The position numbers were made by a program, and so were the translations under genes. Below are positions 46,429-56,660 of a DNA stretch of 64,000 nt, in pieces. The stretch lies in contig NZ_JACHEG010000002.1 of the NCBI RefSeq assembly GCF_014201355.1, positions 1,240,001 through 1,304,000 of the forward strand, given 5' to 3'. Position 1 is the stretch's first letter, and every line of letters starts with the position of its first letter. The notes under the pieces are model-generated. The model saw only the letters and a program-made list of their open reading frames with translations, was not told where the DNA came from and did not search any database. This DNA comes from Aliirhizobium wenxiniae. GTDB taxonomy: Bacteria > Pseudomonadota > Alphaproteobacteria > Rhizobiales > Rhizobiaceae.

Positions 46429-47487
46429 ATGAGTGATATTTCTGCCGGTAATCATGCCAGCGCACATTTCGGCACTTTGGCGGGTTCCATTGCCGGTGAT
46501 CTGTCGATTGCAGTGCTGATCCCCTGCTATAACGAGGCATCGACAATCGGCGATGTCGTGCATGGCTTTCGGGAGGTTCTCCCGACTGCGCGCGTTTACG
46601 TCTACGACAACAATTCCACGGACGGCACCGCGCTCAAGGCAATGCTGGCCGGCGCCGAGGTGATGCGCGAACGCCGTCAGGGCAAGGGCCATGTGGTGCG
46701 CCGCATGTTTGCCGATATCGACGCCGATATCTACGTCATGGCTGACGGCGACGGCACCTATTCCCCCAAAGACGCGGAGGAGCTGATCCGCATCCTGCTC
46801 ACCGAACGCTCTGACATGGTTGTCGGCACCCGCCGCGGTGTTCATGACGATGCCGGTCGCCAAGGCCATGCCGCCGGAAACCGGCTGTTCAACATCCTTT
46901 ACCGCAGCATATTCGGCCGCGACTTCACCGACATCTTCTCCGGTTATCGCGCCTTTTCACGTCGTTTCGTCAAAAGCTTCCCGGCCGTTTCCGGTGGCTT
47001 CGAGATCGAAACGGAAATGTCGGTTCACGCATCGCAGCTAAAATTGCCGGTGACCGAGATCGAACTCGATTACGGGCGGCGCCCCGAAGGCTCGCACTCC
47101 AAGCTCTCGACCTATCGAGACGGCGCAAAAATCCTCTGGATGTTCGCCATGCTGATGAAGGAAACACGGCCCTTCGTCTTTTTCGGCGCCATCAGCTCTG
47201 TCTTCATGGCAACGAGCCTGGTCTTCATGGCACCCGTGCTCGTTTCCTACTTCGAGACCGGGCTTGTCGATCGCATGCCTACCTGGGTCTTTTCGCTGGT
47301 TCTGATGGTGCTTTCGTTCCTGATGTTCACGGCGGGCCTGATCCTCGATTCCGTCTCACGGGCGCGGGCCGAACAGTTGCGCATCCACTATATGAGCTTG
47401 CCGCTGCAGAGCAGAGCGCCATCATCCCCGTCCGGCGAGATTTTCATCGAGCCATTGGCCCGACGAGGTGGCAAGAGCGCGGCATGA
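46429..47487 (+). CDS. Family 2 glycosyltransferase (polyprenyl-phosphate type)
   Basis: 352 aa. GT2 catalytic domain with VLIPCYNEASTIGDVV (29-44), YDNNSTDGT, the D-x-D-type MADGDGTYSPKDA and FSGYRAFSRRFVKSFP, then two C-terminal membrane segments (FFGAISSVFMATSLVFMAP; VFSLVLMVLSFLMFTAGL), as in DPM1/GtrB-like enzymes that load a sugar on undecaprenyl phosphate. ATG 46429 is the first start with a sensible N-terminus. Overlaps gtrA by 4 bp. Confidence 0.88.
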   Translation: MSDISAGNHASAHFGTLAGSIAGDLSIAVLIPCYNEASTIGDVVHGFREVLPTARVYVYDNNSTDGTALKAMLAGAEVMRERRQGKGHVVRRMFADIDADIYVMADGDGTYSPKDAEELIRILLTERSDMVVGTRRGVHDDAGRQGHAAGNRLFNILYRSIFGRDFTDIFSGYRAFSRRFVKSFPAVSGGFEIETEMSVHASQLKLPVTEIELDYGRRPEGSHSKLSTYRDGAKILWMFAMLMKETRPFVFFGAISSVFMATSLVFMAPVLVSYFETGLVDRMPTWVFSLVLMVLSFLMFTAGLILDSVSRARAEQLRIHYMSLPLQSRAPSSPSGEIFIEPLARRGGKSAA

Positions 47488-47861
47488 AGCGGATTTTCTG
47501 GTTCCTGTTTGCAGGCGGTATCGGCTTCCTGATCGATGTCGGCGTCAACCACCTGCTTTTGACCTACACGCCGATCGGGCCGTTCCTGTCGCGCATACCG
47601 GCGATCATGGCCGCCATGAGCTTTACCTGGTTCGTCAATCGCAACCGCACCTTCGACCCCTCCCCTCACTCGCTTGCGGTGGAAGGGTTTCGATACTGGA
47701 CGGTGGGCATCACCTCAGCGCTGATCAACTACGCGATTTATTCCGCGCTGATCGCCCGCGCGCCGATCCAGCCGGCGGTCGCGATCGTTTTCGCGTCCGC
47801 GGCTGCGACGGTCTACAGCTTTTTCGGCTATTCCCGTTTCGTGTTTCGCCACAAGAACTGA
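47484..47861 (+). CDS. GtrA-family membrane protein
   Basis: 125 aa with four helices; FAGGIGFLIDVGVNHLLL, FTWFVNRNRTF and the C-terminal FGYSRFVFRHK are hallmarks of GtrA, a small protein thought to flip polyprenyl-phosphate sugars. ATGA overlap with the GT2 gene. An intergenic repeat begins just after the stop. Confidence 0.92.
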   Translation: MKRIFWFLFAGGIGFLIDVGVNHLLLTYTPIGPFLSRIPAIMAAMSFTWFVNRNRTFDPSPHSLAVEGFRYWTVGITSALINYAIYSALIARAPIQPAVAIVFASAAATVYSFFGYSRFVFRHKN

Positions 47862-47862
47862 A

Positions 47863-47903
47863 GCAGTTCCAGCAAAAGTGTGAAGCGGTTTTGCCGGAAC
47901 TGC
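47863..47903. repeat. Rhizobial-type intergenic palindromic repeat, second copy
   Basis: Arms GCAGTTCC / GGAACTGC around a core AGCAAAAGTGTGAAGCGG that corresponds to the reverse complement of the core at 6145-6192 (shared AGCNAAA...GNNGNNCGGTTTTG). Lies between the convergent gtrA and the Gfo/Idh gene, two bases after the gtrA stop. Confidence 0.55.
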
Positions 47904-47916
47904 CCAGAGCCGAGGG

Positions 47917-48903
47917 CTAGACGGCTTCCCAGCCATCATGCTCGCCGGCGCGATAGATCGCGTCAATGAAGCGCTGGTTCTTGACCGAACTCTCCAGCGT
48001 CACGATTTCCGAGGCTTCGCCCGCAACAGCCTTGGCAAAGGCCTCCGTCTGGCGACGGTATTGGCGGCTGTCGGGGAAGCGGAAGATCTGCGAGATATTG
48101 TGCTTCTGGTTGGTCAATTCGACCTCTTCGGCGCCATAACGATCCGCATTGAAGGGCGATTTCAGCTCGATGAAACCTTCGGTGCCGTGGAAGACCATGA
48201 CCTGCCGGTTCGCCATCTGGGTGGCGATGTAGAAGCTCAATTCGAAACCGCCAAAATCCGCCTTGACGCTTGAATAGATGTCGGTGCCGAAATCAGGGTC
48301 GCGGCGCACGAGGGCCTGGACGCGCTGCGGCTCTTCGCCCGTGGCAAAACGGGTGACGATGGTCGGGTAAACGCCGATATCGGGCAATGCACCGCCGCCG
48401 AGTTCGGGGATGTTGCGCATATTGCCGGCATCGCGGTTGAAATAGCTGAAAGCGCCCTGGACATGTTTCAACTCACCAATCGCGCCATCCTTCAGCAGTT
48501 CGCGCACCTTGTGCCAGACCGGCGCGTAGGTGACCATGAAGGCTTCCGATACGACCACCTTGTTACGGTCACGCGCCTCAATGAGGGCATCCAGTTCCGA
48601 CGCCTTCAGCGCCAGCGGCTTTTCGACGAGAACATGCTTGCCGGCATTGGCGGCCTTGATCGACCATTCGACATGCTGGCTGGTCGGCAGCGGAATGTAG
48701 ACGGCATCGATGACGTCGGAGGCAAGCATTTCCTCATAGGAGCCAAAGGCATGCGGCACGCCGAAACGATCGGCCAGCGCCCGCGCCTTCGTCACGTCGC
48801 GGCTCGCGACCGCCGTGATCACGGCGTTCTCGGCATCCTGTATCGCCGGCATGACGACCTCTCTTGCAATCTTGGCCGTCGACAAAATCCCGAAACGCAG
48901 CAT
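47917..48903 (-). CDS. Gfo/Idh/MocA-family oxidoreductase
   Basis: 328 aa. N-terminal Rossmann fold ([19 protein letters not shown], 3-21), [14 protein letters not shown] with the conserved Lys-Pro of the family, and [21 protein letters not shown] in the catalytic region (dihydrodiol-dehydrogenase-like subgroup). Likely NAD(P)-dependent oxidation of a sugar or polyol. ATG 48903 has GAGGAGAG upstream. Divergent from three aldo-keto reductases, hinting at a shared sugar-related function. Confidence 0.9.
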   Translation of the reverse strand: MLRFGILSTAKIAREVVMPAIQDAENAVITAVASRDVTKARALADRFGVPHAFGSYEEMLASDVIDAVYIPLPTSQHVEWSIKAANAGKHVLVEKPLALKASELDALIEARDRNKVVVSEAFMVTYAPVWHKVRELLKDGAIGELKHVQGAFSYFNRDAGNMRNIPELGGGALPDIGVYPTIVTRFATGEEPQRVQALVRRDPDFGTDIYSSVKADFGGFELSFYIATQMANRQVMVFHGTEGFIELKSPFNADRYGAEEVELTNQKHNISQIFRFPDSRQYRRQTEAFAKAVAGEASEIVTLESSVKNQRFIDAIYRAGEHDGWEAV

Positions 48904-49091
48904 GACGCTCTCCTCTTGCACATCTTCCTGCAAGCTTAGGGTGGGGATGCGACCGGTTCAATGCGCGCTTTTGGCTTTCGTGAAAAATCGGACCCAAGCG
49001 CAAATAATGGATTGCGGCCTTCCCGTTTGCAGGACTAACCTTGGCCCTCCCACCGCAAACGATCTCAAAATCAGAATATCTGGAGTATCCC

Positions 49092-50036
49092 ATGGAGTTG
49101 CGCAAACTCGGCCGGACCGGTCTTTCCATTTCGCCTGTCGTATTCGGCGGAAACGTGTTCGGCTGGACCGCCGACGAGAAAACCTCGTTCGACCTCATCG
49201 ACCGTTTCTTCGACGCCGGCTTCAACACGATCGATACCGCGGACGTCTATTCGAAATGGGTCGACGGCCATTCCGGCGGCGAAAGCGAAACGGTGATCGG
49301 TAAATGGCTGAAGCGCGGCACGGTTTCCCGCGACAAGGTGATCATCGTCACCAAGGTCGGCCATCCTTCGATGGACGACAGGAAGCTGAAAGCCAGCTGG
49401 ATCGTCGAGGCCGTCGACAATTCGCTGCAGCGCCTGCAGACCGATTATATCGACCTCTACCTGTCGCATTTCCCGGATGACGACACGCCGCACGAAGAAA
49501 CGCTCGGCGCCTATGCGAAGCTCAAGGAACAGGGCAAGATCCGCGCGATCGGCTGCTCCAACTACAGCGCCGAACAGCTTAAGGCTTCGCTTGAGGCCGC
49601 TGCGAAGGACGGCCTGCCGCGCTACGACGTACTGCAGCCGGAATACAATCTCTACACCCGCGACAAGTTCGAGGGTGCACTTGCCGATCTCTGCATTGCG
49701 GAGGATATCGGCGTGATCAGCTATTACGCCCTTGCTGCCGGCTTTCTCACGGGCAAGTACCGCAAGCCGGAAGATGCGACGGGCAGCGCCCGCGGCTACC
49801 GCATTCCGGACTATCTGAACGACAAGGGTGCAAAGGTGCTGGCGGCGCTCGATCAGGTCGCGGCAGAGACCGGCGAAAGCCTGGCAACGGTTGCGATCGC
49901 CTGGGTCGCGGCACGCCCCGGCATCAGCGCACCGATTGCCAGCGCCACCAGTCTCAGACAGCTCGACGCGATCATCGCGGCCGGCAAGCTGACCCTTTCC
50001 GATGCGCAGATGAAGCTGCTCAACGACGCAGCCTGA
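49092..50036 (+). CDS. Aldo/keto reductase, copy 1 of a tandem pair
   Basis: 314-aa TIM-barrel NADPH-dependent reductase. Catalytic tetrad region: Asp and Tyr in DTIDTADVYSKW-type NTIDTADVY, Lys in VIIVTKVG, His in LYLSHFP. NADPH end: PIASATSLRQLD. Close paralogue of the following gene (same GLSISPVVFGGNVFGW segment near residue 10). ATG 49092 after TGGAGTATCCC. Confidence 0.93.
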   Translation: MELRKLGRTGLSISPVVFGGNVFGWTADEKTSFDLIDRFFDAGFNTIDTADVYSKWVDGHSGGESETVIGKWLKRGTVSRDKVIIVTKVGHPSMDDRKLKASWIVEAVDNSLQRLQTDYIDLYLSHFPDDDTPHEETLGAYAKLKEQGKIRAIGCSNYSAEQLKASLEAAAKDGLPRYDVLQPEYNLYTRDKFEGALADLCIAEDIGVISYYALAAGFLTGKYRKPEDATGSARGYRIPDYLNDKGAKVLAALDQVAAETGESLATVAIAWVAARPGISAPIASATSLRQLDAIIAAGKLTLSDAQMKLLNDAA

Positions 50037-50103
50037 GGAGGACGGCTAACATCATCGTGACCATCTACGCAGTGCGAAGGTCACATCGCGTCCCTAGATC
50101 AAG

Positions 50104-50125
50104 AGAACCGGCACTCGCCGGTTCT
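50104..50125. other. Stem-loop between the two paralogous aldo/keto reductases
   Basis: 9-bp stem AGAACCGGC / GCCGGTTCT with loop ACTC, 67 bp after copy 1 and 31 bp before copy 2. No T-run on the plus strand. Could partly separate the two messages or stabilise the upstream one. Confidence 0.4.
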
Positions 50126-50155
50126 AAAATCCTCAAATAGATATTGGAGATTATC

Positions 50156-51115
50156 ATGGATCTGCGCGTACTTGGCCGGACAGGCCTTTCCATTTCGCCC
50201 GTCGTTTTCGGCGGTAACGTCTTCGGATGGACGGCAGACGAGAAAACCTCCTTCGACCTTCTCGACAAGTTCTTCGATGCCGGTTTCGACACGATCGATA
50301 CCGCAGATTGTTATTCCGGCTGGGTTCCAGGCAATGCCGGCGGCGAATCCGAAACGATCATCGGCAAATGGCTGAAGCAATCCGGCCGTGCGCGTGACAA
50401 GGCCGTCATCATCACCAAGGTCGGCTCGACACCACAGGGCAGCGCCATGGAAAAGGGCCTTACGGGCGCGCGTATCATCGATGCGGTCGAAAGCTCGCTG
50501 AAGCGGCTGCAGACCGACTATATCGACCTTTACCTCTCGCATTGGCCGGACCCGCAGACACCGCATGAAGAGACGCTGGCCGCCTTCGCCAAGCTGAAGC
50601 AACAAGGCAAGATCCGCGCCATCGGATGCTCGAATTTCAACGCCGAGCAGCTCAAGGCCTCGTTCGAGGCTGCGGAAAAAGCCGGCCTGCCGCGTTACGA
50701 CGTGCTGGAGCCGGAATATAATCTTTATGATCGCTCAGGCTTCGACGGACCGCTGGCCGACCTCTGCAATGCGCAGGATGTCGGCGTGATCACCTATTTC
50801 AGCCTGGCATCCGGCTTCCTCACCGGCAAATACAAGAGCAAGGCCGAGGCAGAAGCGAACCCGAACCGTGGCGGCATGGTGGCGAAATATTTCGACGAGC
50901 GCGGCACGCGGATCTTAGCCGCACTGGATGAAGTGGCCGCAGAAACCCATTCGCAGCCGGCATCGGTGGCGCTTGCGTGGATTGCCCAGCGGCCCGGCGT
51001 GACGGCGCCGATTGCCAGCGCCACCAGCGCCCGCCAGCTCGACACGCTGATTGCAGCGGGTAATCTCAAACTGACCAGCAACCAGATGGCGCTGCTCAAC
51101 GACGCCAGCGCCTGA
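50156..51115 (+). CDS. Aldo/keto reductase, copy 2 of a tandem pair
   Basis: 319 aa, same architecture as copy 1: DTIDTADCYSGW, VIITKVGS, LYLSHWPDPQTPHEETL, PIASATSARQLD. It has a small insertion (PQGSAMEKGLTGA) after the Lys motif and differs along the substrate loops, so the two likely diverged in specificity after duplication. ATG 50156 follows TTGGAGATTATC. Terminator downstream. Confidence 0.93.
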   Translation: MDLRVLGRTGLSISPVVFGGNVFGWTADEKTSFDLLDKFFDAGFDTIDTADCYSGWVPGNAGGESETIIGKWLKQSGRARDKAVIITKVGSTPQGSAMEKGLTGARIIDAVESSLKRLQTDYIDLYLSHWPDPQTPHEETLAAFAKLKQQGKIRAIGCSNFNAEQLKASFEAAEKAGLPRYDVLEPEYNLYDRSGFDGPLADLCNAQDVGVITYFSLASGFLTGKYKSKAEAEANPNRGGMVAKYFDERGTRILAALDEVAAETHSQPASVALAWIAQRPGVTAPIASATSARQLDTLIAAGNLKLTSNQMALLNDASA

Positions 51116-52209
<1,094 letters not shown>

Positions 52210-52238
52210 CTATAGTCGCGGGCGGGAGGATTTCAGCA

Positions 52239-52598
52239 ATGTCGGAAGAACAGTCAGTCGAATCCGTCGTGCATCTCTATGTCGACGGCATGGCACTTGC
52301 CCATGCGGGCGCACTCAGAAAAGCCTTTCATCCGAATGCCTCGATCATCGGCAATTACCAGGGCAAGGTCGAGTGGATGTCACTCAACGAGTTCATCGAT
52401 GCCGTTGCATCGGAAGGGCCGACGGTTGCAGGCTCACAGCCGCTGATCCAGATCGAGGCAATCGACGTGACCGGCGATGCCGCAACCGTCAAGGTGGTCG
52501 ATGAGTTCGCCGGAATGCGATTTTCGGATTATCTGTCCTTGCTGAAGGTCGAAGGTCGCTGGGTGATCGTCAACAAGGTCTATCACCTGCATTCGTGA
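52239..52598 (+). CDS. NTF2-like nuclear-transport-factor-2 family protein (lumazine-binding-like)
   Basis: 119 aa; cone-shaped alpha+beta NTF2 fold seen from VVHLYVDGMALAHAGALRKAFHPNASIIGNY and DYLSLLKVEGRWVIVNKVYH. Close to the 'putative lumazine-binding' subgroup. Ligand or reaction unknown. Good site GGGAGGATTTC before ATG 52239. Convergent with the next gene, six bp apart. Confidence 0.85.
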   Translation: MSEEQSVESVVHLYVDGMALAHAGALRKAFHPNASIIGNYQGKVEWMSLNEFIDAVASEGPTVAGSQPLIQIEAIDVTGDAATVKVVDEFAGMRFSDYLSLLKVEGRWVIVNKVYHLHS

Positions 52599-52604
52599 GC
52601 CGCC

Positions 52605-53222
52605 TCAGCGCTGCAGGTCTGGAAAACTAGTATACCATTCCGCATGGCTGCCTTCATGATTGGCCATGCCGGGTTTGGTGAGAACTCCGCGTGGCGCGAC
52701 ATAGCTTGAAATCCGCCTTGCCGGTCGCTCATGCCACTGGATGTTGAACGCCCATAGTTTCGGAAAGAAACACAGCGAGGCGTAAGGCAGGTGGTCGTGT
52801 ATCCACCAGGCGAGCCGCTGCCAATCCTCTTGGCGATCACAGTTGTCGACCAGCCACGGCACGACCACGCAGGCAGTCGCACCCATGCAGCCATCGGCAT
52901 CGCGCATGTCCCAGATATGGTCGGCGGCGGTCGCGGCATTGGTCGAGCAGTTCAGCTTGTTCCTGTTGCCGAATTCGTTGACCTCGCGCGACCGGTAACC
53001 GGAGCGGATATGCAGCCGCCCGAAGGTTGCCTGCAGCGGCTCCAGAAGCTCCTCGCAAAGACGGCTTCCGGCTTCGATCGCCAGGTCCGGATCATCGGGA
53101 ATATTGGGAATGCGATAGAAGTCGGCGATTTCAGAATGGAGAAAATCTCGGAGGAAGAAGTTTTTCGACAACCGGACACGACCGAGATCCTCAAGGCCTT
53201 TCATCGAATTCGGCTTGCGCAT
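52605..53222 (-). CDS. Peptidase M15-like protein of unknown function
   Basis: 205 aa, no signal peptide. Residues 66-82 (TFGRLHIRSGYRSREVN) match the start of M15/D-Ala-D-Ala carboxypeptidase-like domains (xIxSGYRs), and TAADHIWDMRD (98-108) stands where the Zn-binding His and Asp would be, but the normal S-x-H-x(6)-D spacing is not clear. The rest (VVPWLVDNCDRQEDWQRL; LCFFPKLWAFNIQWHERP) is unlike typical members. May be a phage-type endolysin relative or a repurposed fold. Confidence 0.62.
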   Translation of the reverse strand: MRKPNSMKGLEDLGRVRLSKNFFLRDFLHSEIADFYRIPNIPDDPDLAIEAGSRLCEELLEPLQATFGRLHIRSGYRSREVNEFGNRNKLNCSTNAATAADHIWDMRDADGCMGATACVVVPWLVDNCDRQEDWQRLAWWIHDHLPYASLCFFPKLWAFNIQWHERPARRISSYVAPRGVLTKPGMANHEGSHAEWYTSFPDLQR

Positions 53223-53310
53223 CTCACGTTCCTCCAGACGGAAGAGAGACTAATATTCAAATGGTCAGTCTCACCACCCGTTTTCAGTGAAGCCCGTTCG
53301 AATAAATTTG

Positions 53311-53324
53311 ATTGCATATGCAAT
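53311..53324. promoter_or_regulatory. 14-bp palindrome upstream of the MarR gene
   Basis: ATTGCATATGCAAT, perfectly symmetric, 21 bp before the MarR start and thus in the promoter. The half TTGCATA recurs at 53778-53784, in the gap before the tautomerase gene, as expected if MarR controls itself and its neighbour. Confidence 0.55.
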
Positions 53325-53345
53325 TATCTCTGCTATGTTTGATGG

Positions 53346-53762
53346 ATGTTCGATCATTGCCTCTATTTCAACACGACCGCACTTGCACGCCAGTTGGAGC
53401 GCGTCTGGTCGGAAGCTTTCAAGCCTTTCGACCTTACACCGTCTCAGGCATTCACGTTGCGCGCGGTTCTGGCAAAACCGGGGATGCTACATAGCGAGCT
53501 GGCCGGGACGTTGAGGATTGCGCGGGCAACCGCAACCCGCGCGGTTGATGGCCTTGTGGCCCGCGGCCTGCTCGAACGGCGATCGACGAAACAGGATGGT
53601 CGCGAATCTGAAATCCACCCGACCCCCGCTGCGTTGACATTGAAGGATGGCCTGAACGATGCCAGCAGCAAGGTTACCGCACGGCTGAAGGACGAACTCG
53701 GCGACGGCACATTTGCCGGCTTCGTCGAGCAGGCAAAGTCGATCGGCAGCCATCTGCCGTAA
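53346..53762 (+). CDS. MarR-family transcriptional regulator
   Basis: 138 aa winged-helix dimer. FDLTPSQAFTLRAVLAKPGMLHSELAGTLRIARATATRAVDGLVARGLLERR covers helices 2-4 and the start of the wing; HPTPAALTLKDGL follows it. It probably represses its own promoter and the tautomerase gene 42 bp downstream. Ligand unknown, perhaps an aromatic compound. Confidence 0.92.
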   Translation: MFDHCLYFNTTALARQLERVWSEAFKPFDLTPSQAFTLRAVLAKPGMLHSELAGTLRIARATATRAVDGLVARGLLERRSTKQDGRESEIHPTPAALTLKDGLNDASSKVTARLKDELGDGTFAGFVEQAKSIGSHLP

Positions 53763-53804
53763 GTCAAACCCATATAGTTGCATAGCTAACCAATTGAGGA
53801 AAAC

Positions 53805-54200
53805 ATGCCTATCCTTAATGTAAAAGTCAGCGGTCAACGTTCTGACGAGATGACCCGCGCCATAGCAACCATGCTGACCGAACTGACGCAGCGCATTCTC
53901 GGCAAGGATCCGGCCGTGACGGCGATCGCCATCGACTATGTGGATCCACGCGATTGGATCGCCGGCGGTCGGACGCTCTTGGAACAGGGCAAGTCGAGTG
54001 TCTATTTCGACATCAAGATCACCGACGAGACCAACACGAAAAGCGAAAAGGCCACCTATATCCAGGCGGCCTTCGAAGGCTTTGAACGCCTCCTCGGCGA
54101 TCTGCACGAGGAAAGCTATATCTACGTCCAAGATGTGCGCGCCGCAGCTTATGGCTACGGCGGCAAAACCCAGGAATGGCGATATCAGCGCGCCGTTTAG
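53805..54200 (+). CDS. 4-Oxalocrotonate tautomerase-family protein
   Basis: 131 aa. Pro2 after the initiator Met ([10 protein letters not shown]) is the catalytic base of the superfamily. About twice the 62-residue 4-OT length; the second half ([34 protein letters not shown]) is a divergent beta-alpha-beta unit, as in fused-type tautomerases. Substrate unknown; linkage to MarR suggests detoxification or catabolism of an aromatic or enol compound. Its stop overlaps the pheT stop by 4 bp. Confidence 0.87.
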   Translation: MPILNVKVSGQRSDEMTRAIATMLTELTQRILGKDPAVTAIAIDYVDPRDWIAGGRTLLEQGKSSVYFDIKITDETNTKSEKATYIQAAFEGFERLLGDLHEESYIYVQDVRAAAYGYGGKTQEWRYQRAV

Positions 54201-56644
54201 GCGCGCAGCACACCGCCCGTGGTCTTTTCGACATTGGCGACGATCTTGCCGGTCAGGGCTTCGAAATCCTCGTCCGTCAGGGTCTTGTCGACCGGCTGAA
54301 TGAGAACCTCGATTGCGATCGACTTCTTGCCTTCGCCAAGCGATGCGCCTTCGAAGACGTCGAAGACGTTGACGCCGGTGATCAGCTTGCGGTCGGCGCT
54401 GGTTGCCGCCTTGACGATCGCGCCGGCTTCCACTTCAGAGCCGACCACGAAGGCGAAGTCGCGCTTCACCACCTGGAACGGTGAAAGCTCGAGGCCCGGC
54501 TTGGTGCGGGTCGCCTTCTTCTTCGGCTCGGGCATGGCGTCGAGATAGATCTCGAAACCTGCCAGAGCGCCGGAGACATCAAGCGCCGCCAGCGTCTTGG
54601 GGTGGAATTCGCCGAACGTGCCGAGGATGACCTTCGGACCCATCTTGATCGTGCCCGAACGGCCCGGATGATACCAGGAAGGGCCACCCTGCTCGATCTG
54701 GACATTGCCCATGGGCAGGCCGCAGGCTTCGATCACGGCCAGTGCATCGGCCTTGGCGTCATAAACGTCGACCGGCTTGCCGCCGCCCTTCGTTGCGTTC
54801 GACCACATGCGGCCGGCACCGTTGATCGAAGCCGTACCGCGGCGGATACCACCGGCGACGCGACGCTGGCCTTCCGGCGTGTCGTTCTCGTAAGTACCCG
54901 AGACTTCGAAGATCGCCACATCGCCATAACCCTTGTCGGCGTTACGCTGGGCAGCGGTCAACAAGCCCGGCAGAAGCGACGGACGCATGTCCGACATGTC
55001 GGCCGCGATCGGGTTGGCAAGCTTGAGTGCCGACGAACCACCGCCGAAAAGCTTGGCCTGATCTTCCGGGATGAAGGACCAGGTGACGGCTTCCAGCATG
55101 CCGCGCGAGGCGAGCGCGCGCTTGGCCGTGCGGGTGCGGATCTGCAGCGTGGTCAAAATCTTGCCGTTCACGGTGCCGAGATTTTCCAGCGGCTCCGGCT
55201 TGATGTTGTCGACGCCATGGATGCGCATGACCTCTTCTACGAGATCGGCCTTGCCATCCACATCCGGGCGCCAGGACGGAACCTTGACGGAAACCGTTTC
55301 GCCCGTCCCTCCCCCTTGGCCTTCAACCGTGAAGCCCAATCGCGTGAGGATTTCGCGGCTTTCGTCGGTCGAAACCTCAAGGCCGGTCAAGCGCTTCACT
55401 TCCGAGAAGGGAAAATCGACGGTTTTGGCTTCAAAACCATTGTAACCGACGATCTTTTCCTTTGCCGGCGTGCCGCCGCAGAGGTTGAGAACCAGTTGCG
55501 TGGTGCGGTCGAGGCCGGGAACCATGTATTCCGGATCGACACCGCGTTCGAAGCGGTAACGCGCATCGGTTATGATGCCGAGCGTACGACCGGATTTTGC
55601 GATGTTGATCGGATCCCAGAGAGCGCTTTCGATCAGCACGTCGACGGTGTTCTCGTCACAGCCGGAATGTTCGCCGCCCATGATCCCGCCGATCGACTCG
55701 ACGCCGTTGTCATCGGCGATGACGACATTGTTCGGGCCGAGCTTGTATTCGCGGGTATCGAGCGCCAGCACCGTTTCGCCTTCCTTGGCGCGACGGACGG
55801 TCAGATCGCCCTTGACCTTGGCAGCGTCGAAGACGTGCATCGGGCGGCCCTGATCGAAGGTCATGTAGTTGGTGATGTCGACCAGCGCGTTGATCGGGCG
55901 AAGGCCGATAGCCTTGAGGCGGGTCTGCATCCATGCCGGGCTCGGGCCGTTCTTGACGCCGCGCACGAGGCGCAGGCCGAAACCGGGGCAAAGCTTTTCG
56001 TCATCGAGATCGATGGTCAGGCCGACCGTGGTCTCGCCTTCGAGCTTCAGCGCCGGAGCTGCCGGAACCTTGAGCCTGCCGAGGCCAGAAGCTGCCAGAT
56101 CACGGGCGATGCCGTAGATCGATGTGCAGTCAGGACGGTTCGGCGTCAGGTTGATCTCGATTATCGGATCGTCGAGACCGGCATAGGCCGCGAATGACGT
56201 ACCGACCAGCGCATTTTCGGGCAGGTCGATGATGCCGTTATGCTCGTCCGACATGTTGAGTTCCTTCTCGGAACACATCATGCCATGGCTTTCGACGCCG
56301 CGGATCTTGCCGACGCCAAGCGTCACGTCGAGGCCCGGAACATAGTCGCCCGGACGCGCCAGGGCCCCGATGAGGCCGGCGCGGGCATTCGGTGCGCCGC
56401 AAACGATCTGCAGCGGCTTGCCGCCATTGACGTTTGGACCGGCATCTACGGAAAGAACCCGGAGACGGTCCGCCTCGGGATGCTGCTCGGCCGTTAGGAT
56501 TTTCGCGATGACGAAAGGCTTGTAGGCCGCCTTGTCGTCAACATCCTCGACCTCGAGGCCGATCGCCGTCAGGCGCTCGCAGATCTGGTCGAGAGTTGCG
56601 TCGGTCTCAAGATGATCCTTGAGCCAGGAAAGCGTGAATTTCAT
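54197..56644 (-). CDS. pheT: Phenylalanyl-tRNA synthetase beta subunit
   Basis: 815 aa subunit of the alpha2-beta2 enzyme. N-terminal tRNA-binding OB domain (about 40-150), B3/4 editing domain, B5 domain, catalytic-like core and the C-terminal FDX-ACB anticodon-binding domain ([12 protein letters not shown], then [15 protein letters not shown]). Starts [12 protein letters not shown], 16 bp after pheS. Together with pheS and the kinase-like gene it forms one operon. Confidence 0.97.
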   Translation of the reverse strand: MKFTLSWLKDHLETDATLDQICERLTAIGLEVEDVDDKAAYKPFVIAKILTAEQHPEADRLRVLSVDAGPNVNGGKPLQIVCGAPNARAGLIGALARPGDYVPGLDVTLGVGKIRGVESHGMMCSEKELNMSDEHNGIIDLPENALVGTSFAAYAGLDDPIIEINLTPNRPDCTSIYGIARDLAASGLGRLKVPAAPALKLEGETTVGLTIDLDDEKLCPGFGLRLVRGVKNGPSPAWMQTRLKAIGLRPINALVDITNYMTFDQGRPMHVFDAAKVKGDLTVRRAKEGETVLALDTREYKLGPNNVVIADDNGVESIGGIMGGEHSGCDENTVDVLIESALWDPINIAKSGRTLGIITDARYRFERGVDPEYMVPGLDRTTQLVLNLCGGTPAKEKIVGYNGFEAKTVDFPFSEVKRLTGLEVSTDESREILTRLGFTVEGQGGGTGETVSVKVPSWRPDVDGKADLVEEVMRIHGVDNIKPEPLENLGTVNGKILTTLQIRTRTAKRALASRGMLEAVTWSFIPEDQAKLFGGGSSALKLANPIAADMSDMRPSLLPGLLTAAQRNADKGYGDVAIFEVSGTYENDTPEGQRRVAGGIRRGTASINGAGRMWSNATKGGGKPVDVYDAKADALAVIEACGLPMGNVQIEQGGPSWYHPGRSGTIKMGPKVILGTFGEFHPKTLAALDVSGALAGFEIYLDAMPEPKKKATRTKPGLELSPFQVVKRDFAFVVGSEVEAGAIVKAATSADRKLITGVNVFDVFEGASLGEGKKSIAIEVLIQPVDKTLTDEDFEALTGKIVANVEKTTGGVLRA

Positions 56645-56660
56645 GATCTTATCCCTCCCC

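Noticed and set aside
54602..56197. 531-codon plus-strand frame inside pheT
   Set aside because: Antisense to an essential, fully conserved gene.
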